Below, piece after piece: positions 1-10,015 of a stretch of 64,000 nucleotides of DNA. The notes under the pieces are model-generated. The model did not search any database, had not been told where the DNA came from, and saw only the letters and a program-made list of their open reading frames with translations. Position 1 is the first letter of the stretch. Each line of letters begins with the position of its first letter. The stretch is taken from the NCBI GenBank assembly GCA_027924585.1, contig BSBM01000763.1:1567001-1631000 (forward strand), read 5' to 3'. Position numbers and translations under genes: made by a program. Source of the DNA: Larix kaempferi. Lineage: Eukaryota; Streptophyta; Pinopsida; Pinales; Pinaceae.

Positions 1-2
1 GA

Positions 3-1091
3 CTCCTTACTTATAAGAATAGAGCCTATATTCCAAATGTGGCGGATTTGAGGAGGATTGTTATGGATGAAATCCATAGAGCTCCATACTCTGGTCACCC
101 AGGATATCAGAAAACAATTGCTACAGCAAGAAAATATTATTTCTGGCCAGGGATGAAGAAGGACGTCGCTGAATACATTTCTAAGTGCATGGAATGTCAG
201 CAGGTGAAGAGTGAACACCAACACCTGGCAGGTTTATTGTTCCCAGTGCCAATTCCAGAATGGAAATGGGAAGTAATATCCATGGACTTTATTACAGGAT
301 TGCCAATGACGGTGAGACAAAATGATTCCATCATGGTTGTGGTGGACAAGTTAACAAAGGCAGCGCATTTTATACCAGTTAAGTCCACACATAAAGCTAA
401 TGCCATTGCAAATATTTTAATGAAGAAAATCGTCAGATTACATGGGTTTCCTAAGGCAATAATTTCTGATAGGGTTACCAAGTTCACTTCCAATTTTTGG
501 AAGGGTCTCTTTGCAGATTTGGGTACACAACTGAGCTTTAGTACCGCATACCATCCTCAAACAGATGGGAAAACAGAAAGAGTAAATCGGGTGCTTGAAG
601 ACATGCTCCACATGCATGTAATGGACAAACCATCCAAGTGGGAGGATTATCTACACTTGGTAAAATTTGCATATAACAATGGGCAACAAGCATCGTTGGG
701 AATGAGTCCTTATGAGGCTTTGTACGGCAGAAGGTGTAGGACACCAGTGACTTGGGACAATCCAGTGAACAGAATTGTACTTGGGCCAAAATTGCTTAAG
801 GAAATGGAACAAGAGGTTGCCAAGATCAGACAGAATTTAAAAGCAGCCCAGGATAGACAGAAAAGATATGCAAATAAGCATAGAGTGCATAGGGAATTCA
901 ATGTTGGGGATCATGTGTATCTTAGAGTGAAGTCAAGGAAGAGTTCCTTGAAGCTTGGGAGTTGTGCCAAGCTATCACCTGGATATTGTGGGCCATTTGA
1001 AGTGCTTGAAAGAATAGGCCCAGTTGCATATAGACTTGCATTGCCTGCTAGCACTAGAGCTCATAATGTTTTTTCATGTCTCTTTGCTTAA
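3..1091 (+). CDS. Ty3/gypsy chromovirus integrase (3' part of pol, partial)
   Basis: The reading frame is open from the window edge, so pol begins outside the window and the first in-frame GTG at 39 is not a real start. The product is the integrase of a Ty3/gypsy polyprotein, which inserts element cDNA into the genome. An H-H-C-C zinc-binding region comes first (HRAPYSGH, then CMEC), followed by the catalytic core: first Asp in SMDFITGLP, second in IISDR, Glu in TDGKTERVNR. A GPFEVLERIGPVAYRL segment marks the C-terminal DNA-binding part. The family norm after the second Asp is SDRD; here it is SDRV. A one-base insertion in the T run at 1069-1074 ends this frame early, and the next frame continues into a chromodomain. 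The element's LTR follows 270 bp downstream. Lineage looks closest to Tekay/Del; this is from memory of motifs only. Confidence 0.9.
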   Translation, partial: LLTYKNRAYIPNVADLRRIVMDEIHRAPYSGHPGYQKTIATARKYYFWPGMKKDVAEYISKCMECQQVKSEHQHLAGLLFPVPIPEWKWEVISMDFITGLPMTVRQNDSIMVVVDKLTKAAHFIPVKSTHKANAIANILMKKIVRLHGFPKAIISDRVTKFTSNFWKGLFADLGTQLSFSTAYHPQTDGKTERVNRVLEDMLHMHVMDKPSKWEDYLHLVKFAYNNGQQASLGMSPYEALYGRRCRTPVTWDNPVNRIVLGPKLLKEMEQEVAKIRQNLKAAQDRQKRYANKHRVHREFNVGDHVYLRVKSRKSSLKLGSCAKLSPGYCGPFEVLERIGPVAYRLALPASTRAHNVFSCLFA

Positions 1092-1332
1092 GAAATATGT
1101 ACATGATCCTAACCATGTGATTAATTGGGATGTGATCCAGGTGGAACCCAAGGGAGAGTTCTAAACCAATCCATTGCGCATCCTAGATAAGAAGGTAACC
1201 TTGCTCCGGAACTGATCCATCGGTTAGGTAAAGGTGCAATGGAAGCACCACGGTCCCGATGAGGCTACATGGGAGCTGGAGGATGCCATGAGAGTGGCAT
1301 ATCCATTTTTGTTCAATTTTGATGAGCAATAA
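1076..1332 (+). pseudogene. Chromodomain remnant of the chromovirus integrase
   Basis: After the frameshift at 1069-1074 the +1 frame continues the integrase tail (LLKKYVHDPN) and then gives a chromodomain-like segment: ILDKKVTLLRN, then VKVQWKHHGPDEATWELEDAMR, of which only the pattern W-x(n)-EATWE matters, and it closes at YPFLF before a TAA at 1330-1332. Chromodomains of this type direct integration towards heterochromatin. Three in-frame stop codons break the segment, so this copy cannot make a full integrase. The presence of the domain is what places the element among chromoviruses. Confidence 0.8.
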
Positions 1333-1347
1333 GGACAATGCTAATGT

Positions 1348-1360
1348 AAGGGGAGGGGAA
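1348..1360 (+). other. Polypurine tract of the chromovirus
   Basis: A 13-base purine run (aaggggaggggaa) lies directly before the TG that opens the LTR. Its place, 15 bp after the end of the coding region and touching the LTR, is that of the plus-strand priming site. Confidence 0.85.
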
Positions 1361-2987
1361 TGTAATGTCCCCATCTTGACCCTATTGCATTAAGATTGTA
1401 AATGATGTAAATATTGTTATTTAATCATGGTGAGGAGCTCAAGGCCAAGGCCCCGCCATTGATTTAGCATTTTTATGTATCGGCAATTAAAATCGGTGCA
1501 TATGGCTCTTGTGCTAGATAGGCACAATGTAAATGAAGACATCATGTAAATACAAATTTTAATGAAATACCCACAACTAGCTATGCAATGCAACAAAGAG
1601 ATGGGGCATAATTCTACAAGGAATAGGGAGGGAAATTATTCAAACCCTTGAGCCCATGGTGTTAATCCATTTCAGTGAGAAAACCCATAAATCCCAACTA
1701 CCCATTTTGGGTTATGCACCCAATCATTTAATTCTTCCAAGAGTTGGTTGAGACAGTTAATGCCTTGGGAATGGAGAGGCATGGCAGTCAATTTTCGTGT
1801 ATGGGAAAGCCATCAATCTAGAAAATCGTATTTTTACTTCTTGGGAAAGAAAACACCCACAAAATGGTGCCCAAAGCCATTCTTCACCCATGGCATTCAT
1901 CCCCTCACGCAGTCTGAGCTTGCTGGGGTTTTATCCTTCATGTTTTTCACCATTTCCTGCATTTTTCCAAACCTACAAACTCGTTTTTGGTTAGCACAGT
2001 GGCTGGGAGAGGAGGACCACGTTTTGGGACCGTTATGGAGGCCATTTCTGCCCACGAAATGCCCATGAGCATTTTCTGAAAACGATTCTACTCCTCGAGT
2101 TGATTTCCCATTTTCTCATTTCGTTTTTGGTTGCCCACGATCTTCTGAAATTGGTAGAAACCCCATTTTGGGCATCCCACTGTAAAAACGTTTTTTCTAC
2201 ATGCCCAGCACTTATACTTTTGTTGTTATGTGCATCCCTGTTTTGATTTGAACCTATGAGCAAGAGATTTGGAATGGCAATGGACAGAATTGGCTTGATA
2301 AACCTAGTGTGGGGAAATAACCTCTCAAGAAGATCAAGAGGGTTGGCTACTCTTCTATGCACACCTTGGACACTCTACATTGGAAGGTATGGCCTGAGGG
2401 ACTGTGCATTGGTGAAGGGAATACTTCCTTGAGTGGGGTGTGTAGGCATTATGGGTGCCAAGCTAGATAGATCTTGTAGAGGTATCCATGGCTCTGTGCT
2501 TGAGCTCACTAGCTTAGACATTCTTCCTTTCCATTTCATAGCAGCCTGATAAACCCAATTGTAGATTGGCTTGGCTCATTTTGGTGTATGTTTGGCTATG
2601 TGTGAGTTTGTTGTTCCCTGGTTCCTTGTAGAAATCATGCCCAGCTCGGGGGTGGTAGTTGTATCAAGAGGTTGATAAGCACAACTGGCCTATGGTTGGG
2701 AGGAACGTTGCAGTTGCATAGCTGGTTGCTCAGGGACTACTTTGTTTTAAGATAAGTACTCTCATGTGCTAATTCTGTATTGTTTTAATTGATGAATGAC
2801 ATGAATATCTTGAATGAATGATGGATGGGTAATAGAATTTAATTCTATTGTGTTTCAAATATTTATGCATTTGCATATGTCCATCTTCAGTTTATGTGAA
2901 TGTTTGTTTACTAAGTATGGGACTAGATGTCCAGTATTCTCATTAGTGTCCTCTCCATAGCCTTGTTGGGATGGGAGGGACACTACA
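1361..2987 (+). repeat. 3' LTR of the chromovirus (1627 bp)
   Basis: The LTR starts TGTAATGTCCC right after the polypurine tract. It ends GGGACACTACA, which pairs with the start as an inverted repeat with one mismatch in 11. The five bases that follow (taaca, 2988-2992) would be one half of the target duplication; the other half lies outside the window. No protein is supported inside the LTR. The 5' LTR and most of the element are beyond position 1. Confidence 0.8.
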
Positions 2988-3813
2988 TAACACTGGCTTG
3001 GAAACGATGGTGTTTTCGAGAAGCAGAGGATTTGGCAATAGGATTCTTGATCAAATTAGGGTTTAGTATTTCAAAAACAAAACAATCCCAGGTTTTCCCT
3101 CTCTTTTCCAGCTGGTGAATGATCAAGATTTTAATAAGACAATGATGGTACAAGCTTCCAGAGGGATTAACAGTATTCTTCCTTACCTGACTTGACATTT
3201 TCTCTAAAATTTCCAGGAAATAGAATGGGAAATTGAGGGTCTGATTGTTAACAAAATGTGTTAGCAATCTAAAATGGCAGACTTTAAAAACAGTAAACTT
3301 ACCCTCACAAGTGATTAGATGGATGATGGCAGTCAAGGGATCTAGGTATTTCGACTTGACCCACTCCCAGTGGAATCCTTTTGTTCTAGCGACATGTTGA
3401 TATTCGATATTCAAAGCAAACTCGTGAGCCTTCCGTGGAAGGAGGAGATGTTTATGCCAACAGGATCCTTCCCTAGGGAGCTTTGTGGCTAATGCGATCG
3501 ATTCTTCCGTTACAGAAAAAGTGAGATGGCCAACTTTCCTCGTCTTTCCATCGAATCCTTTGGCGAACAACAATGAAACTTCACAGTCGTGGCCTTGGAG
3601 AAGGCGGAGAAACAGACCCCACCCAGCTCGAAGGAATACCTCACGACACTCTTTGAACTCAGGGATGCAAAGTAAATCCTGGTAATTTCCAGGTTCGTGA
3701 CAGATTGGCATTGTTAATAGATGATGGGGGATGAAAATAGATACAAGAGGTGCAAGAAATTGCAAAGGACACGGCTCAACATAAAATATTGGACAATGAA
3801 CAGAATGGAGCAA
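2983..3813 (-). CDS. Unknown plant repeat-associated protein, 3' end cut by the chromovirus
   Basis: A 276-codon ORF on the minus strand. I do not recognise a named family with confidence. The middle reads like folded protein: FKECREVFLRAGWG, then GFDGKTRKVGHLTFSVTEES, LPREGSCW, and a helix-rich part ending in LIKILIIHQLEKRG. The first ~35 residues are hydrophobic and may not be translated; the Met at residue 35 (MPICHEPGNY) is an alternative start. The last codons run into the chromovirus LTR, whose edge is at 2987, so the natural C-terminus is lost. It may be a plant-mobile-domain-like or extra retroelement ORF. It lies downstream of, and on the same strand as, the pol gene of element G, so it could be an extra 3' ORF of that element; that is inference. 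Confidence 0.5.
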   Translation of the reverse strand: MLHSVHCPIFYVEPCPLQFLAPLVSIFIPHHLLTMPICHEPGNYQDLLCIPEFKECREVFLRAGWGLFLRLLQGHDCEVSLLFAKGFDGKTRKVGHLTFSVTEESIALATKLPREGSCWHKHLLLPRKAHEFALNIEYQHVARTKGFHWEWVKSKYLDPLTAIIHLITCEGKFTVFKVCHFRLLTHFVNNQTLNFPFYFLEILEKMSSQVRKNTVNPSGSLYHHCLIKILIIHQLEKRGKTWDCFVFEILNPNLIKNPIAKSSASRKHHRFQASVM

Positions 3814-5182
3814 AATTCACGCAGCCATCAGTTTAAACTGAAGTCCGTTCGAGTCATTTATTGATCGTAGGCATGCTTGAGAGATCACACTCATCATTCA
3901 AAGATCTTGAATCAAGTGCCACATAGAAATGCGTGAGTCGGAGAATACGTGTGGCTATGATATTTTCAACCATGTCCAAAGCCGAGCTTTGGACAGGTGG
4001 AATATAATTTTCAAAATGAAATTATAGATGTAGATTATACGTGGGAGATCATGATAACTCGATTAATATGATGACAGGTTGTACGATAGGATAATTAAAA
4101 CCATATGGCGGTCATGCAATGATTCGAAATGATGCATAATCCATTCGTTTAATGGAGGTGAGATAGATTAGGGAATGAGACCACGTGCGAAATTGGCATT
4201 TGATTTATTCCTGACATAATTAGCCAATTAGATTTATCAGATATTCAAATTTGGACACCTTTGCATGTTTAATAAAGCCATTATAAGCTATGGTTTCATT
4301 CAGCACTTCATTCAGATTGTTATACATTTTCCTTGTTCGTCACCTCATTCGGATCGACATTTCGACCTGTCATTCAACCCTTCATACAGACTTTTGTCTG
4401 TACAATATTTGCTTGCTCATGCTGACTGAAGCTGATTTTGCAGGGAATTTCTGAGACTGTTAATGCACAAAAGATGCTGTAAACTTTGCTTTTCTAGATC
4501 TTTTAGTTGCATTCCTCTTTATTTGTCATTGATTAGGACAAACCTTCTTCTGCTATTTCGCATTATTCTTGAAAATACCTATCATTTTATCAGCGATAGA
4601 GAAGCTTGTTTCTTTATAAATATTCAGAAAGTAAAAATAGTTCTGATCCTCCCCCAAACCAAAAATATGGCATGTCCTCAAGCCATCAAAGAAAAATTGA
4701 TTAATATTCAAATATTTTTAATACATGGTTCAGGCAATAATTTCTAAAAAAAGTGTTGTGATAATTCTCATAAGAAAAAGAAATATTAACTAATATATGT
4801 AGCTGATTCAGATATGTACATTCGTCAAAAAGAATACAACAATGCTTAAGAAGACCATATGAAGAATGATAATACAATTGATATGAAATGCCATAGGAAA
4901 ACTAGTCATCCATGACTCATTGTAAAGATCTCTTGTCATCCAAAGAATATAGATAAGGTTCACTGTAGAGTTTGTGAGATTAACTATAGTTATGGGTCCC
5001 ATTTCTAGGATAATCGTATCCTAGGTATTGTTTGAATTAGATGACGGGGTCCAAGTCCAACTTACAACCATTTTCTAATGACAGTATAAATAATTGGCCT
5101 AAACATGTGTTTGTATACTCAGGTTTTTAATGAGCCATGTCAATAGCAAAGCGTTAAGCAAACCTCTTTTGCCCGATATTGC
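3814..5182. other. Non-coding stretch, nothing recognised
   Basis: AT-rich sequence with only short chance ORFs (for example 4463-4747). It has no LTR edge, primer site or RNA gene that I can see. It could be 3' untranslated sequence of element G on the minus strand or older unclassified repeat. Confidence 0.4.
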
Positions 5183-5370
5183 CCCGCTGCCAGCAGGCCT
5201 GTTCAGTACCCCAACGGGTTTATCTTGGTACCATGCAAGCATAGCCCCGCTGCCAGCGATCCTGTTCAGTACCCTGACAGGTTTACTTGCATTTACCAAG
5301 CTTCCTTGTTTAAGATTTTACTTAGCATGGACCCGCTGCCAGCGAGCCTGTTCAGTACCCCAACGGGTTT
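5183..5370 (+). repeat. Three copies of a 39-bp GC-rich box
   Basis: Near-identical 39-bp boxes lie at 5183-5221, 5246-5284 and 5332-5370. Each opens CCCGCTGCCAGC and closes with CAGTACCC then a GGTTT end. They differ at a few positions and are separated by unrelated AT-rich spacers of 24 and 47 bp, so they are dispersed boxes rather than a head-to-tail array. Their GC content stands out sharply against the flanks. Confidence 0.75.
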
Positions 5371-6188
5371 GCTTCATATAATGATATTTTTAGTAAGGAA
5401 GCTGGTTGGCACTAGAGTGTGCTAAGCCTGTTAAACACATAATTCAAATTTTAGCATGAACCTTATGAGTAACTTTATTTATAATGGCCCAAATCATAGA
5501 TCATGTCAAAAGATAATAACCTAAAGCTATTCTTTGACCTCTCAATCTATCTTCTTCATAAAAGGTCAGTAATGTTCCCTACAAAATAGAAAATATCACT
5601 CACTTTTGGGCTACCTTTTAAAAGTGCTTAAGGGACAAGTTTTGATAATGAGTCTAGGATGAGCTAGTAGTCCATGGGTGTAAGATAGAGCTTTTTGAAG
5701 ATCATAGTAATTAAATAGGATCTTAAGCAACTGTTCTAATGATAAATCAGAAATGTACATGTCTGAATCAAATATCATATACAGAATCATAAAAGAAAGT
5801 GGTCAAAAATGATATCAAGAATGCTTTAGTTTTCATTATAAATTTTCAATTTTCAACAATAATCGAAAGAGAAGGGGAACTATAAGTATTTCTTTTTTAG
5901 AGCACTTCCCTTTTCGAATAATATCGCATGAGTTGATTATAAAGTTCTTGAAATCAAACTGCAAAACCACTTGTTAGATGATTCAATTTTATTTAAAACA
6001 AGAACATATGTACAAGAAAAGTCATATGAAGTTTAAGAAAAAGGGAAAAAGAGTCTTCCTGTTTTATTTTAAAAAATTTCATAAGCTGATCATAAAAATG
6101 AATTTCATGTAACGAATGCAATCAGTTGTTAGAAATGACTCTTATTATTGAAAAGACATATATACAAAGGAAGATAACCCATAATTAT
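5371..6188. other. Probable 3' untranslated region of element G
   Basis: AT-rich, non-coding sequence just beyond the pol stop codon of the minus-strand element G. No polypurine tract or LTR matching the one at 36301 could be found here, so the 3' LTR is lost, very diverged, or outside the window beyond the chromovirus. Confidence 0.4.
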
Positions 6189-6453
6189 TCAAGAACTAGG
6201 AGAAGGAGGAATGACTTCCTCTTCTACCAGCTCCATTTCCTCTTGTTGTAAGTCATTATGCACAAAATCTTGTTTAGATATTGGTTGATGATAAAGTCTA
6301 AGTCTAGGTCCATTTACAACAAAAGAGATTTGAGAATCATCAATTGTCTTAATTTTAACGGATCCATTATCAAAAGCTGTAACAATTTCATATGGACCCA
6401 TCCAACGAGTAGTTAATTTACCTTTAAAGTTTTTGTACCTTGAATCGAAAATT
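6189..6453 (-). pseudogene. C-terminal end of Athila-like pol (element G), severed by A1
   Basis: This minus-strand segment encodes the last ~90 residues of integrase: a KGKLTTRWMGPYEIV motif and a tail ending in SPSS. The same tail, with related wording, follows the integrase of element E at 63690-63888. Its upstream end stops exactly at the LTR of A1. The matching rest of the gene resumes at 30318 on the same strand and in a compatible frame once the 5-bp target duplication is counted once. The gene is therefore split by a 23.9-kb insertion. Confidence 0.85.
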
Positions 6454-7060
6454 TGTTGAGATATTGTAACTTCTAAGAATATTATATTTGTACTTTATTA
6501 TTCCGGAGATGTTTCATTCCTCCGTGAAGATCTTATTGTATATCCGGAGATGTTTATTCCTCCGTCGGAATGTGGTAACTTGGGTTATTAGACTTCCCTA
6601 GTGGGGGTCGGCCCTATATGTGTTATGTGGGTCAAAGGGTTGTTAGACCACCCTAGTGGGGTCGGCCCAATCAGTTGTAGTGGGGTGTTTAACCCAGTGG
6701 TAAAGTTGGGGCTGTCCTAGTTAATATAAAGTACAAGTCGGAGATGTGTATAAATAAAGGAGGTGTGTTCCTCATTATACACACACTTCCCTCACTCAGA
6801 ATGTAGCGCACTTGTGGAGGAGAGGTCTGCTATGGTGGAGGAGGAGATCATGTCTTTGGTTTGCATCTTTGTATATTGCTGATCATCTATATTGAGGAAG
6901 CTTTGCTGGGTTTTCTACCCCATGATGGTTTCCCAGGATAAATCTGTGTCTCTTGTGTTTATGCTGTGCTTGTTGTTTCTTCAGTGATCCTGTATATGCT
7001 ATTATTGTGAAATGGAATGTAATGTTGTTATTTTCTCTCTTATCATATTAAATATTAACA
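6454..7060 (+). repeat. 5' LTR of A1
   Basis: It opens TGTTGAGATATTG and ends ATTAACA, directly followed by the primer site. It has the same 607-bp length as the 3' LTR and near-identical sequence. Short internal repeats of TCCGGAGATG..ATTCCTCCGT occur near its start. Confidence 0.92.
6749..6756 (+). promoter_or_regulatory. TATA box in A1 5' LTR
   Basis: TATAAATA sits about 295 bp into the LTR, where the U3/R promoter is expected. The same box is found in the LTRs of A1 (30006-30013), A2 and A3. A short inverted repeat (GGAGG..CCTC) follows at once. Confidence 0.6.
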
Positions 7061-7072
7061 TGGTATCAGAGC
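7061..7072 (+). other. Primer binding site, tRNA-iMet (A1)
   Basis: TGGTATCAGAGC begins at the first base after the LTR. It is complementary to the 3' end of plant initiator tRNA-Met, the usual primer of copia elements. Confidence 0.9.
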
Positions 7073-8363
7073 TAACCTAAAGGAAGGCAATGTATAGCAC
7101 TTACGACACTTGCTTCTCTTGCCACAATTTGAAGGTTAGGGTTTTGTATAGCAAAAACCAGTCTTCATGGAACTTTCTCTATAAATCCATTTTGGCAAAG
7201 GTTCAGGATCTGAAACCTTTACAGGTAGTAGATAACATTCCCAGGTACCTTGTGTCCAAAGGACATCCTCATATTCGTTGTACTTTGTGAGTTATGATCA
7301 GTACAAGTTAGGGTTTCTGCCTCTTCTAGATCTCAGTCAAAATTAGGTGACCTAGGCAAAAAGGTCATAAATTGGGATAGGAAACTCCAATGAAATTTCA
7401 TAAAAAGTGAGAGGTAGTACATAGACTTTACTATCTTGGGAAACTTTTTCAGAGGCCGAAGTTGAACCAGTGACACGTGGCACGCCGTACAAGTTCGCTC
7501 TCCTGTTTTATCCCATAAACAAGTCACGTTGCAACACTTGGCATAACTCTCTCTCAGAAAATCCAATTGAGGTCAGACCTGTCGGGATGGAAATACGACA
7601 GGTCAGGCTACCATAGAAAAAGTTTTTAGACCCTGTGGATCGAAAAGTTTAGAGTTACAGTAGAAACAATCAGGTACATATTTCTGTCAAAATAGAATTA
7701 TTTTTGGAGCACCTTCATTCATGGCTTCCGGAATTTAGGGTTTCGGAGAAAGTTAGAATTTTTGGAATCGGAGTCCACGGCTGAATGATACTTAGGAAAA
7801 TCAAAATTTAGAGACCAAGATCGAATTTTTTGGTTGAGTAGAAGACCGGGCTTGATCAAACCCCAGTTCGGGATCTTGATCGGAAAGATGGAAAATTAGG
7901 GCTTCAGCAAAAGTTGGAATTTTTGAAGTTTGTGACCACGGCTGGAAGCTCCTCAGAAAAATAAGAGTTTAGAGCCTTGGATCAAACCTTTTCATTGGGC
8001 AGAAGGGTGGGCTTCATCAAACCCTAGTTCAGAATCCTGTCCAGAAGATCCAAAAGTTTTGAAGGCAATTTTGAGGGGTCAAATTTTGGAGATTTCAAAA
8101 TTGAAGTATGCTAGTTTGAGCAACTCAGCAAGACACATCCTTCCATCCATTCAGAAGTGTGAAAGTCAAAGATTGAATTTTTAGGGTTTCTCTAGCAAAC
8201 CCTAATCAAGCTCCAGATCAAGTTTCAGGGGGAGTTGAGGCTAAGGACTTACATAAGAAGACTACAAGAAGTCTCGACAGGTATGACTTAAGGAGATTCA
8301 GGTATGTCTTGAAATTTGATTCCTGATTAAGTTCATAATGTGTTTGTCTTCATATTATTTATT
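7073..8363 (+). other. Leader and gag stub of A1 (non-coding)
   Basis: It aligns with the leaders of A2 (14686-16160) and A3 (40658-42190). It carries several ttagggttt motifs and a CACGTG-bearing stretch near 7470. Close to 8230-8270 a short piece still reads as AKDLHKK, matching a stretch near the N-terminus of B gag, so this is the scar where gag-pol was removed. No intact ORF is present. Confidence 0.7.
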
Positions 8364-8368
8364 AGTAC

Positions 8369-10010
8369 TGTTATCACACCATAGTAGCAGGGCTACTATT
8401 CTTGTTTAGTAGATATCTGCACATTCCAGAGCTTCCATTATTCAGAGCATGGCTATGATGATTGTATATTTTGTGATCACTCATCATCAGAGCAATGTAT
8501 TATTCAAACTTATGTTAGACCTTGTGTCAAGGCTGAGCCTTGAGAGTTCAGATTTGATGACCAATGTGACCCTTTATCCCATACAATTTCAGTTCAATGC
8601 TTAGAGATGTATTGCAGCAGTGTTTCAGATGGTATATGATGTTTATTACTATGATGATGTTGTATGATCTATGGATATTTTATCATTGACTGTGGATTAT
8701 TATCTTGTTGATTTAGTCATGTTCACGGCATCTTCTTGGTATATTATTCCTGATGTGGCAAACTGTTTAAAATGAACTATAAATCATAAAATGGACAATT
8801 GCTTGCACATTTAGGTCATTTAACAAAACCCACTGGTTTTCCACCTTACATAGATATGGTCTTTCCTAACACCAGTTGTCTGCTAGTGTAGGCTCCATAT
8901 TCACTTGACTCCATCCATACATGACTTTCCTATTTGACTTTAAACCTTGACCTGTCTCATTTGACTTTATGATACTGAGGACTTCCCCATTTTTCTACCT
9001 CTGTGTTTGGACCGCATCCCTGTATGTTCAGTGTCTCGGCTCTAAGTTGGTGACAAAACTTGCCTTTGGTGAGTTGGATTGTAGGCCTAAATCATTCTGG
9101 TTGGTTGACCCGATGTTTGACATTGGCTCGAACTCCCCCTAGTCACTTGAGATGTTGTTGGCTAAAACTGAAAGCTCATGTTCTACTTATGGAAACTTAT
9201 AAATTTGCCCATGGAAACTAAAAAGGGCAAGAGCGATGAACTGCTAAAAATACTCCTCGAAGAGTATAAGAAAGGTCCAAAAAGAAATGGTCCACTTGGG
9301 TCATTTCATGAAATCCTAGATCTAGCAAGATCCAACCATTCTATCTCAATTATCCCACTTGACTTACCTCTAGGTGTCCCGGTCTACACTTTGACATATC
9401 TTTTGACTCCATTAACCCATCCAACAAGGCACTAGTCCTCCCTAAGCAAGTCGCACTCCTTGGGAATTGTGTCAAACCTTAGATCCAGTAAGTGGGTACT
9501 TCTAATTTCAACTTAGATCCATAGATCTACTCATTACATGTCCTCTAGTGCCAATTGCATCCCTTAATTTCACCTTGTGGGTCCACATTAGGCCTTTTCA
9601 CATATCCCAAGAAAGTGGGTCCCACTTGTGTAATACATGATACTATACCTTGTCATTATAACTAATCATGTGGCCTAAATCATACATTGGTTGAAACACT
9701 AATCATTTCTCAAACCACCTTCAACCATACTTTAATTTCTAGGTCCACTTTACCTTGCATTGGTTTCCGTAACTTACCATTTACTCATCCCTAGGAACCT
9801 TTGTTTGGGTCCAATCATCTTTGATTGGTTATAGGGTCTCCCCCTAGGTCTTGATTTATCTAGATCTAAAGTGAAGAGTTCCTCGGTTGACGTGACTCCC
9901 ACCTTGCATTGGGAACCATGGCATCTCTTGGGTCACCTCTTTAGTTTCCCATCTCCTCTACCATCCCGGATGGGATACCACTAGGGGCAACTACAAGTTG
10001 TGTGATAACA
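8369..10010. mobile_element. Solo LTR (1642 bp) inserted in A1
   Basis: It begins TGTTATCACACC and ends TGTGTGATAACA, forming a terminal inverted repeat of about 11 bp with TG..CA ends. It is flanked by the perfect 5-bp duplication agtac (8364-8368 and 10011-10015). The paralogous sequence in A2 (near 16155) and A3 (near 42200) runs through the site without it, with a single agtac-like target in A2. No coding region, primer site or polypurine tract lies inside; the ORF at 9178-9435 shows no recognisable domain. TG..CA ends plus a 5-bp duplication fit an LTR left by recombination between the two LTRs of a lost element. Confidence 0.85.
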
Positions 10011-10015
10011 AGTAC

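Noticed and set aside
3485-3685. Plus-strand ORF opposite the unknown 276-codon ORF
   Set aside because: Shadow of the longer minus-strand frame.
4752-6188. Possible 3' LTR of G
   Set aside because: A TGTTGTGATAATT start at about 4753 was considered, but nothing in the stretch resembles the 5' LTR at 36301.
9178-9435. 85-codon ORF inside the 1642-bp solo LTR
   Set aside because: No domain, no conservation evidence; chance frame in an LTR.
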